From positions 88,456 through 152,455 of the forward strand of contig NZ_JAAXPF010000006.1 of the NCBI RefSeq assembly GCF_012396315.1: a stretch of 64,000 nucleotides of DNA, in the 5' to 3' direction. Positions 38,452 through 49,301 of the stretch are shown piece after piece. Below the pieces are notes generated by a model. It was given only the letters and a program-made list of their open reading frames with translations. It searched no databases and was not told where the DNA came from. Every line of letters starts with the position of its first letter. Positions within the stretch are counted from its first letter, which is position 1. Position numbers and translations under genes: made by a program. The stretch comes from Corynebacterium mucifaciens (GTDB lineage Bacteria; Actinomycetota; Actinomycetes; Mycobacteriales; Mycobacteriaceae).

Positions 38452-39533
38452 GCGTGGTCATCCCGCACTACAACGACGAGGTGTCGCTGGCCCGCGTCGT
38501 GGACGCCGTGCGCGCGCAGGACTACGCGGGCGCGGTGGAGATCATCGTCGCCGACGATGGCTCCGAAACACCGCCCGCGCTCGACGGCGTGCGCGTGGTG
38601 CGCCAGGAGGACCTGGGCTTTCGCGCCGCCGCCGCGCGCAACCTGGGCGCAGACGCGGCGCGCGGCGAGGTGCTCGCGTTCCTCGACGCCGACACCGTCC
38701 CCGAGCGGGGCTACCTATCCGCGGTGGTGCCGCACGTGGTGGGCGACCACCGGGCCGTTGTTGTTGGCTCGCGCCGCACCGGCGCGCAGGACCAGGAGCC
38801 GCAGTGGCTGACCGACGCCTGGGCTGCCACCGCCAACCTCCGCGACGCCGACCACACGTCCTGGCGCTACATCATCTCCGCGGTGCTGACGTGCTCCCGC
38901 GAGTTCTTCGGCGAGATCGGCGGCTTCGACAGCACGCTCGTCGGCTACGGCGGTGAAGACTGGGAGTTCGGCTTCCGCGCCTGGAACGCCGGGGCGACGT
39001 TCGTGCACGAGCCTGCGGCGATTGCGCACCACGAGGACGAGGATTTCGGCTCGCGCTACGACGACCCGGCGGCCGCCACCGCCGTGAAGAACGCCGAAAC
39101 CCTTGCGCTGGCCCGGCGCGTCACGCACCCGCTGGCGCGCCCGGAGGGGATCATCTTCGACACCTTCGACATGCAAGTGGAAGTGCCGGAGCTCGAGGGC
39201 GAGGGCGTGCGCGACTTCGTCATCGCGGAATGGCTCAAGGCCGGCGCGTACGTGCAGGTCACCGATGTGCCGGAGCTGTTCGCGGCTGACCCGCGGGTGG
39301 GCACGGAGGAAAAGCCCGCGCGGGTAAACATCGCCGTCGGAGCAGGCTGGGCGCCGCAGGACCTCGACGCCCTGCTGGCCGTGGAATACGTGCTCTGCCC
39401 CGACGGCACCGTCGTGCGCACCGCGCGCGCAGCGGCACTAGGAATGGAGCCCGCGACGGCGAACCCGGAGGACATCGGCATGACGCCGGTGCAGGGACCG
39501 CTGCAGCTGGAGCGCTACTTCGCGGGCTGGTGA
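38427..39533 (+). CDS. Glycosyltransferase family 2 protein
   Basis: 368 residues. The GT-A nucleotide-sugar fold is clear: VSVVIPHYNDEVSLARVVDAVRAQDY, EIIVADDGSETPP, GFRAAAARNLGADAARGEVLAFLDADTVPE (DAD metal site) and IGGFDSTLVGYGGEDWEFGFRAWNAG, a galactosyltransferase-like ending. A C-terminal extension of about 130 residues (VEVPELEGEGVRDFVIAEWL...) is not part of the core. The ATG at 38427 follows GGAGG by four bases; an ATG 12 bases earlier is less well placed. No transmembrane segments. Confidence 0.88.
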   Translation: MAFRWPEVSVVIPHYNDEVSLARVVDAVRAQDYAGAVEIIVADDGSETPPALDGVRVVRQEDLGFRAAAARNLGADAARGEVLAFLDADTVPERGYLSAVVPHVVGDHRAVVVGSRRTGAQDQEPQWLTDAWAATANLRDADHTSWRYIISAVLTCSREFFGEIGGFDSTLVGYGGEDWEFGFRAWNAGATFVHEPAAIAHHEDEDFGSRYDDPAAATAVKNAETLALARRVTHPLARPEGIIFDTFDMQVEVPELEGEGVRDFVIAEWLKAGAYVQVTDVPELFAADPRVGTEEKPARVNIAVGAGWAPQDLDALLAVEYVLCPDGTVVRTARAAALGMEPATANPEDIGMTPVQGPLQLERYFAGW

Positions 39534-39536
39534 GGG

Positions 39537-40004
39537 CTACGGCAGCTCCGGCGCAACCCCGGTGCGCTCGTACTCCGCCAAGATGTCGATGCGGCGCTGG
39601 TGGCGTTCCTCGTCGCTCCACGGCTGGGACACGAAGGCGTCGACAATCGCCAACGCCTCCTCCTCGGTGTGCATCCGTCCGCCGATGCCGATGAGCTGAG
39701 CGTTGTTGTGCTCGCGGGCGAGCTTTGCGGTCTCGACGGACCACGCCAGGGCGCAGCGCGCGCCCTTGACCTTGTTCGCGGCGATCTGCTCGCCGTTGCC
39801 GGAGCCGCCGAGCACGATGCCCAGCGAGCCCGGATCCGCCACCACGGCCTCGGCGGCGGCGATGCAGAACGCGGGGTAATCGTCCGCCGAGTCGTATTCG
39901 TGGGCGCCGCAGTCAGTCACCTCGTGGCCCTGGGCCTCGAGGTGGGCCTTGATCTGGTTCTTGCGCTCGAATCCGGCGTGGTCTGCTCCAAGGTAAATAC
40001 GCAT
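39537..40004 (-). CDS. rpiB: Ribose-5-phosphate isomerase B
   Basis: Interconverts ribose 5-phosphate and ribulose 5-phosphate. MRIYLGADHAGFERKNQIKAHL, the GIVLGGSGNGEQIAANKVKGARCALAW anion-binding loop and AREHNNAQLIGIGGRM are diagnostic of the LacAB/RpiB family. The GSGNG loop with Ser instead of Cys is typical of actinobacterial RpiB. 155 residues. A TACGCT box lies 7 bases before the ATG (40012-40017). In Mycobacterium the homologue also neighbours the Rv2466c gene. Confidence 0.95.
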   Translation of the reverse strand: MRIYLGADHAGFERKNQIKAHLEAQGHEVTDCGAHEYDSADDYPAFCIAAAEAVVADPGSLGIVLGGSGNGEQIAANKVKGARCALAWSVETAKLAREHNNAQLIGIGGRMHTEEEALAIVDAFVSQPWSDEERHQRRIDILAEYERTGVAPELP

Positions 40005-40011
40005 GCCGTTT

Positions 40012-40017
40012 AGCGTA
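40012..40017 (-). promoter_or_regulatory. Candidate -10 box of rpiB
   Basis: TACGCT on the minus strand, ending 7 bases before the ATG; no ribosome-binding site, so a leaderless start is likely. It lies only six bases from the stop of the upstream gene. Confidence 0.45.
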
Positions 40018-40022
40018 CCTGC

Positions 40023-40637
40023 CTAAACTTGGGGCATCTCCGTGCGAGTGCGCTTGAGTTCGAAGAAGTACGGGAACTCCGCCAGCCCCACGGCGTGGTC
40101 GAACAGCTTGCCCGCCTCCTCGCCTTCCGGCACGCGGGTGATGACGGGGCCGAAGAACGCGTTGTTGCCCAGCTTCACCACCGGGGTGCCCACCTCGTCG
40201 CCCACGGCTTCCATGGCGGTGGCGTGGTAGCCGCGCAGCAGGTCGTCCTCGTCGCTGGTGTTCGCCACCTCGGCGAAGTGATCCGGCAGACCGACCTCTG
40301 CCAGCGCTTTCTTAATCACCTCGTCGTAGGCGCCGTAGCCCTGCTTCATGCTCTCCCCGCCCGGGTGCACGAGCGTGCCCATCGCGGTGTACAGCTCATC
40401 CACCTTGTCCGGCTGCTCCTGCTTGACCTTCGCAAACACGCGCGCCGGGCCCCAGTTCGCTTCCATCATTGCCGCGTAGTCCTCGGGGATGTCGCGGCCG
40501 TCGTTGAGCACGGCGAGCGACATGGGCACCCACTCGATCTCGATGTCGCGGACCTTTTCCACTTCCTTCATCCAGCGGGAGGTCTGCCACGCGAAGGGGC
40601 AGGATACGTCGAACCAGAACGTCACTTTCTCAGTCAT
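40023..40637 (-). CDS. DsbA-like thioredoxin-fold protein of the Rv2466c (mycothiol-dependent nitroreductase) family
   Basis: 204 residues aligning along its length with remembered M. tuberculosis Rv2466c: FWFDVSCPFAWQTSRWMKEVEKVRDIEIEWVPMSLAVLN, GTPVVKLGNNAFFGPVITRVPEGEEAGKLFDHAV and PYFFELKRTRTEMPQ. Rv2466c has a CPWC redox site; here the motif is CPFA (Cys13, Ala16), so the second cysteine is absent and only a monothiol mechanism, presumably with mycothiol, is possible. The start is an ATG with TATCGT 7 bases upstream. Divergent from pepN, as in Mycobacterium. Confidence 0.85.
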   Translation of the reverse strand: MTEKVTFWFDVSCPFAWQTSRWMKEVEKVRDIEIEWVPMSLAVLNDGRDIPEDYAAMMEANWGPARVFAKVKQEQPDKVDELYTAMGTLVHPGGESMKQGYGAYDEVIKKALAEVGLPDHFAEVANTSDEDDLLRGYHATAMEAVGDEVGTPVVKLGNNAFFGPVITRVPEGEEAGKLFDHAVGLAEFPYFFELKRTRTEMPQV

Positions 40638-40644
40638 GGGGCCC

Positions 40645-40650
40645 ACGATA
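40645..40650 (-). promoter_or_regulatory. Candidate -10 box of the Rv2466c-like gene
   Basis: TATCGT ends 7 bases before the ATG at 40637. It faces the pepN promoter within a 43-base intergenic gap. Confidence 0.45.
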
Positions 40651-40667
40651 GCGCGATACCGCCTATG

Positions 40668-40673
40668 TAAGCT
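40668..40673 (+). promoter_or_regulatory. Candidate -10 box of pepN
   Basis: TAAGCT ends 7 bases before the pepN ATG at 40681 and no ribosome-binding site is present, suggesting a leaderless mRNA. Confidence 0.45.
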
Positions 40674-40680
40674 ACGACAC

Positions 40681-43069
<2,389 letters not shown>

Positions 43070-43083
<14 letters not shown>

Positions 43084-44212
43084 GCGCCTGCTCGAGGTCG
43101 GCGATCAAGTCGGCCTCGTCCTCGATGCCCACGGAAAGGCGCACGAGCTCGCCCGGCACCTCGAGCGCAGACCCGGCAACGGACACGTGCGTCATGGTGG
43201 CGGGGTGCTCCACCAAGCTCTCCACGCCGCCGAGCGATTCGGCGAGGCAGAACAGCTTGGTGGCCTTGCAAAACGCCTTGGCCTGCTCGGTGGTCTGGAA
43301 CAGCAGTGAGACCATGCCACCGAAGCGCGTCATCTGCTTCTTCGCCACCTCGTGGCCGGGGTGGGACGCAAGGCCCGGGTAGTACACGCGCGCGACCTGC
43401 GGCTGGGCTTCCAGGAACGTCGCCACGGCTTCGGCGTTGTCGCAGTGCTTCTCCATGCGCACGGCGAGCGTCTTCAGGCCGCGGCCCGTGAGGTAGGTGT
43501 CAAACGGCGAGGGGTTCGCGCCCACCCAGCCGAAGAAGAAGCGCAGCTGCTCGTGGAAACCGGGCACGCGCGCATCGTCGCCGCAGACCACGCCGCCGAC
43601 GACGTCGGAGTGGCCGCCGATGTACTTCGTGGTGGAGTGCACTACCACGTCCGCGCCGAGCTCGAAGGGCTTCTGCAAGTACGGCGAGGCGAAGGTGTTG
43701 TCCACCACGAGGGCCGCGTGCTGCTTCACGGCCGCGATTGCTTCGATGTCCGCGATGCCCAGCATCGGGTTCGTGGGCGTTTCCACCCAAATCACCTTGG
43801 TGTTGTCCTGCACCGCAGCGGCGACGGCCTCCGGGTCGGTCATGTCCACCACCGTGTTGTCCACGCCCCACTGCGTGAACACCTGCTGGATCAGGCGGTA
43901 GGTGCCGCCGTAGGCGTCGTTGGAGACCACGATGTGGTCGCCGGGTTTGAGCAGGACGCGCAGGACGACGTCGATAGCCGCCATGCCCGAGGAGTACGCG
44001 ACGGCGTACTCGGCGCCCTCGAGCGCGGCGACCGCGTTTTCCAAGGCGGTGACGGTGGGGTTGCCCACGCGGGTGTACTCGTAGCCGCCGCGCAGCTGCG
44101 CGAGCCCGTCCTGGGCGAACGTGGTGGAGGCGTAGATCGGCGTGTTGATCGGCCCGTACAGGCTATCGGGTTCGTATCCGGCGTGAATGGCGTCGGTTGC
44201 AAATCCAGTCAT
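43070..44212 (-). CDS. metB: Cystathionine gamma-synthase
   Basis: A PLP enzyme joining O-acyl-homoserine and cysteine in methionine synthesis. The lysine forming the Schiff base is Lys196 in VVHSTTKYIGGHSD. YEYTRVGNPT, YSSGMAAI, NDAYGGTYRL and ETPTNPML are family blocks. 380 residues. Cystathionine gamma-lyase is the alternative, since the families are hard to separate by eye. The ATG at 44212 is preferred to a GTG six bases earlier because TACTGT ends 8 bases upstream of it. Confidence 0.9.
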
Positions 44213-44277
44213 GCCCACCGACAGTAGACCAAGCGGTTCATTACGGGGCCATTTTTATGCACTAGACTCGTGCCACG

Positions 44278-45234
44278 ATGAACGCACAATCCGAGACAGC
44301 CGAAAAGGTCGACGAAGCAGTCACCGGCGTCACCCGCTGGTGGAACGACCCCGAAACGCAAGACATCCTGATCCAGCGCCCGTTGAAGATCCTGCTGATC
44401 ATCATTGTGGCGCTCGTGCTGAACTGGCTCGCCCGCCGAATCATCCACCGGGCCACGCGCCGCGGCATGGAACGCACGCCGCTGCTTGCATCTGAGGCGG
44501 ACGACACGCCGCAGTACCGCGCGCAGGAGGCCCGCCGCCAGCAGCGCATGCGGACCCTGGGCAACGTCGGCCGCTCTGTCGCCGTCATTGTGATCTGGAC
44601 GTGGGCCGCGCTGGCCGTGCTGGACCAGCTCGGTGTAAACGTGGCGCCGCTGATCGCCTCTGCCGGCGTGGTGGGCGTGGCCATCGGTTTCGGCGCGCAA
44701 TCGCTGGTGAAGGACTTCTTCTCCGGCATGTTCATTCTCATTGAGAACCAGTTCGGTGTCGGCGACACCATCCAGGTCGGCGACATCGTGGGCGAGGTGG
44801 AGATGATGACGCTGCGCATCACCACCATCCGCGACATGGACGGCGCGCTGTGGCACGTGCGCAACGGCGACATCGACCAGGTGGGCAACCACTCCGCGCG
44901 CTTCTCCACAGCGCGCCTGCAAATCCCGGTCTCGCTCATGGCCGACCCGGACAAGGTCTCTCGCGTCATCGAGGACACAGCCATCGCCGCCTGCCGCGAC
45001 CCGGAGATCCGCGACTTCGTCATGGACACCCCCGCCATGCTCGGGCCCAGCGAATTCAACCCCACGTACGTCTCGTTCCGCCTGACGGTGCAGACTATGC
45101 CGGGCCAGCAGTGGGCGGTGGCACGCCACCTCAACCACCGCATCCTCGCCGCCCTGCACCAGAAAGACGTGGTGCTCACGGCGATGGATTCCGTACTCGT
45201 AGAAATGAAGGAGAACCGTGGAGATCAGTCCTAA
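44278..45234 (+). CDS. Small-conductance mechanosensitive channel family protein (MscS)
   Basis: 318 residues. Two to three N-terminal membrane helices (PLKILLIIIVALVLNWLARRII, VAVIVIWTWAALAVLDQLG, VAPLIASAGVVGVAIGFGAQSLVKDFFSGMFI, the last being the pore-lining TM3) are followed by the MscS beta domain (QFGVGDTIQVGDIVGEVEMMTLRITTIRD) and a C-terminal alpha/beta domain. It would open under osmotic down-shock. TAGACT lies 9 bases before the ATG. The gene overlaps glbO by 17 bases. Confidence 0.92.
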   Translation: MNAQSETAEKVDEAVTGVTRWWNDPETQDILIQRPLKILLIIIVALVLNWLARRIIHRATRRGMERTPLLASEADDTPQYRAQEARRQQRMRTLGNVGRSVAVIVIWTWAALAVLDQLGVNVAPLIASAGVVGVAIGFGAQSLVKDFFSGMFILIENQFGVGDTIQVGDIVGEVEMMTLRITTIRDMDGALWHVRNGDIDQVGNHSARFSTARLQIPVSLMADPDKVSRVIEDTAIAACRDPEIRDFVMDTPAMLGPSEFNPTYVSFRLTVQTMPGQQWAVARHLNHRILAALHQKDVVLTAMDSVLVEMKENRGDQS

Positions 45235-45631
45235 GCAGGAGCACACGCTCTACGAGGCCGTCGGCGGCGAGGAGTTTTTCCACCGGCTCGTCGAGGGCTT
45301 CTACAGCCAAGTCAAACAAGACGACATCATCGGCCCGATGTACCCGGACGACGACTGGGAGGGCGCCCAGAACCGGCTGCGCTGGTTCCTCGCCCAGTAC
45401 TGGGGCGGGCCCCGCACCTACCAGGAGCAGCGCGGCAACCCGATGCTGCGCCGGCGCCACTTCCCCTTCGCCATCGGCGAGGCAGAGGCCGAGCGGTGGC
45501 TGCAGCTCATGGGCAACTCTATGGAGCAGTTTTCTGACGACGAGCTCCCGCAGCCCTACCGCGCCGAAATGTGGAACCACATGCAGCGCGTGGCCTACAT
45601 GATGATCAACCAGGGGCCCCGCGCGTACTAG
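45218..45631 (+). CDS. glbO: Group II truncated haemoglobin
   Basis: 137 residues. The proximal haem histidine lies in PMLRRRHFPFAIG. The distal region has FYSQVKQDDIIGPMYPDDDWEGAQNRLRWFLAQYWGGP, with the Tyr and Trp typical of trHbO, and MWNHMQRVAYMMINQ forms the final helix. Homologous to mycobacterial GlbO, which binds oxygen with high affinity. The GTG start follows an AAGGAG site and lies inside the MscS gene, so the pair is co-translated. Confidence 0.95.
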   Translation: MEISPKQEHTLYEAVGGEEFFHRLVEGFYSQVKQDDIIGPMYPDDDWEGAQNRLRWFLAQYWGGPRTYQEQRGNPMLRRRHFPFAIGEAEAERWLQLMGNSMEQFSDDELPQPYRAEMWNHMQRVAYMMINQGPRAY

Positions 45632-46254
45632 AACAACAGGTTCGGCCGCGCGCTGCGGTACACCGAGCCGAACGGCGCGTCGAGCCGCACCCAGCTACCG
45701 GCGGTGGCCACCCGCAGGTGGCGGGGAATCTCGGCCGGGGCTTCAAAGCCTGGGATCAAGCCGAGCGCGGTGCAGGCGAAGATCATGCGCATCGGTATCT
45801 CCACCGGATGTGCGCTTTCCGCATCGGCGGTGAGCACGACCCCGTCCAGCAGCGAGCGCGGCGGGCCCGCAGGCCCCGAGAACTGGCGGGCCAGATTACG
45901 CCCCTCGTCCGCCAAACGGCGCGCCACCCCGACGGGCACCTCCTCGCGAGCGACGAACCCGCCCGCGGGCGGCAGCGCACCGGGCCACGCCGCATCGCGG
46001 GCAGGGCCTACCTCGTCAGTTCCTTCGCGCAGCGCGTCGAGGAGCGCTTTCGCGTTGACGGCGGCGCCGGGGTGGGTGGTGGAGCCGAAGGTGCGTCGGG
46101 AAGCGATGGCATCAAAGGGGGTGGTGACAAACACGTCGAGCTGGCCCTCGCCCACCTCCTGAACGCGCGCGACCGCCTGCGCATCCAGCGCCAGCGCGCG
46201 TGTGAGCAGCGCGATGAGTCCGCGCGCGCCCTGATCGATGTGAACCGCGACCAC
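45628..46254 (-). CDS. Conserved actinobacterial hypothetical protein (Rv2474c-like position)
   Basis: 208 residues with no recognised catalytic motif. Blocks such as VTTPFDAIASRRTFGSTTHPGAAVNAKALLDALR and VLTADAESAHPVEIPMRMIFACTALGLIPGF look conserved-protein-like. It occupies the place of M. tuberculosis Rv2474c (from memory) between glbO and a thioesterase. The GTG start abuts the thioesterase stop without a spacer, so the two are probably coupled. Function unknown. Confidence 0.75.
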   Translation of the reverse strand: MVAVHIDQGARGLIALLTRALALDAQAVARVQEVGEGQLDVFVTTPFDAIASRRTFGSTTHPGAAVNAKALLDALREGTDEVGPARDAAWPGALPPAGGFVAREEVPVGVARRLADEGRNLARQFSGPAGPPRSLLDGVVLTADAESAHPVEIPMRMIFACTALGLIPGFEAPAEIPRHLRVATAGSWVRLDAPFGSVYRSARPNLLF

Positions 46255-46665
46255 TTACGCCCCAGCGGTCTGGGAGAGGATGCCGATCTCCTTTTGCGTG
46301 ATCTCGCGCGGCGACGTGGTCGTGGTGTCCACCGTGACCTGCACGCAATCGATCACGCAGCAGACCTTGCCCTGCGCGTCCTTGATCTCCTGGCGGGTGG
46401 TGAACGACGTGTTGCCAACGTGGGCCACGTGCGTCTCCACCGTCACCTCGGTCGTGCTGGGCAGAATCGGGCGGACGTAGTCCACCTCGAGGCGGCGCAC
46501 GAACACCACAAACTCGTGGCCCTGCGAGAAGAAGAACTCCTGGGCGAACGCCAGGCGCGCCTCCTGCGCCAGCTCGATGTAGGCGGAGTTGGTCACGTGC
46601 CCGTAGCGGTCGAAATCGCCCCAGCGCACCGGGATGGTGTGGATGTGGACGTTGCTCTCAGCCAT
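46255..46665 (-). CDS. Acyl-CoA thioesterase, 4-hydroxybenzoyl-CoA thioesterase (hot-dog) family
   Basis: 136 residues. The hot-dog signature is HTIPVRWGDFDRYGHVTNSAYIELAQEARLAF, with the Asp of the GDFDxxGHV motif as likely catalytic residue, followed by FVVFVRRLEVDYVRPILPSTTEVTVETHVAHVG. It would hydrolyse an acyl-CoA; chain specificity is not readable. It follows ettA by nine bases and is in the same transcript. Confidence 0.9.
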   Translation of the reverse strand: MAESNVHIHTIPVRWGDFDRYGHVTNSAYIELAQEARLAFAQEFFFSQGHEFVVFVRRLEVDYVRPILPSTTEVTVETHVAHVGNTSFTTRQEIKDAQGKVCCVIDCVQVTVDTTTTSPREITQKEIGILSQTAGA

Positions 46666-46674
46666 GATGGGCTC

Positions 46675-48345
<1,671 letters not shown>

Positions 48346-48456
48346 TACGAATCCCCTTTTGGTGAGTACGGAGGTAAATGCCGCACTCAGCGTACATCAC
48401 GCGAGCTGCGCCCCAACCACGCCGAGCACGCGCTCGGCGGTGGCGGGGCGCGGGCG

Positions 48457-49134
48457 TTAGAACGGGGGATTGCCGGTCCGCACGCCGGCGCCGGCGAGGT
48501 TCTCCTCCCCAGCAGCGTCCGCGGTCCCCGCAGCGTCGGCAGAGTCGGCAGTGTCGTCGAAGTGGAGGTCCTCGGCGCTCACCCGATGCTCCTGCACTGC
48601 AGGGTCCTCCGGCAGGCCGCTCCAGCCGCCCTGGGTCCCGGCATCCTCCCTGCCGACATTCTGGTTGGCGTCGTCGCCGTTGAGCTTCCGGTCGATCGCA
48701 GCAGCGTCCATGGCTGTGGGCGGCTCGTGGCCGTCGAGCGTGTTGCCGGATGCTGTCGCGCGCACCGAGTTGACCTGGTAGCGCGCGAGGTCGAAGCCGA
48801 TGTAGCGCGCCTTCATTTTCACGCGCGAACGCATGTTCGTGGTCCCGTCCGCCGCCTTTTCCTCCCAGTACTCGTGCACGAGCTTGCCCACGACGATGAC
48901 GGGGAAGCCCTTGCGCAACGACGCGCCAGCGTTGACCGCCAGCTGGCCCCAGCACTCAACGTCCACGTAGAACTGGTTGAAGTCTTCCCACCCGTCCTTG
49001 CCGTTGTCGTCCGTGACTTTCTTTGCGTCCGAGGTGGCCACGCGGAAGCGCAGCACCGTACTTCCCGAGTCGAAGCGCCGGAAAAACGGCTTGGCGGTGA
49101 GGTTGCCGATGACGGTGTAATCGAGGTTGGCCAT
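48457..49134 (-). CDS. ssb: Single-stranded DNA-binding protein (SSB paralogue)
   Basis: 225 residues. The N-terminal OB fold (about 1-120) has YTVIGNLTAKPFFRRFDSGSTVLRFRVATSD, FYVDVECWGQLAVNAGASLRKGFPVIVVGKL and MRSRVKMKARYIGFDL. The tail is long and low-complexity and ends RTGNPPF. Classical SSBs end in an acidic tip such as DDDIPF that recruits partner proteins; here the PPF is kept but the preceding acids are replaced. This resembles the secondary SSB found next to ettA in Mycobacterium (Rv2478c, from memory), so it is probably not the main replication SSB. Confidence 0.9.
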   Translation of the reverse strand: MANLDYTVIGNLTAKPFFRRFDSGSTVLRFRVATSDAKKVTDDNGKDGWEDFNQFYVDVECWGQLAVNAGASLRKGFPVIVVGKLVHEYWEEKAADGTTNMRSRVKMKARYIGFDLARYQVNSVRATASGNTLDGHEPPTAMDAAAIDRKLNGDDANQNVGREDAGTQGGWSGLPEDPAVQEHRVSAEDLHFDDTADSADAAGTADAAGEENLAGAGVRTGNPPF

Positions 49135-49264
49135 GTGAGTCGGCCCCTTTCTGTGTGTGCGGATGGTGTGCGGTGAAGGGGCGAAGCGTGTCGTCGATAA
49201 GCAATTACCCCCTGCACCAGCAGACTTCCACGAAACAAACGCAGAGAAAAGGGGTTAGGCGAAA

Positions 49265-49273
49265 TGTGGATAA
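49265..49273 (-). promoter_or_regulatory. DnaA-box-like sequence upstream of ssb
   Basis: TGTGGATAA (TTATCCACA on the minus strand) lies about 130 bases upstream of ssb in the 167-base gap to the CtaG gene. A neighbouring TGTGAATTTCACA palindrome (49281-49293) may be part of the same control region. Function not shown. Confidence 0.3.
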
Positions 49274-49301
49274 CTTCACCTGTGAATTTCACACTTCGCA
49301 G

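Noticed and set aside
49281..49293. TGTGAATTTCACA as a GlxR/CRP site
   Set aside because: The half-sites are only three bases apart, whereas GlxR sites need six; kept only as a palindrome near the ssb upstream region.
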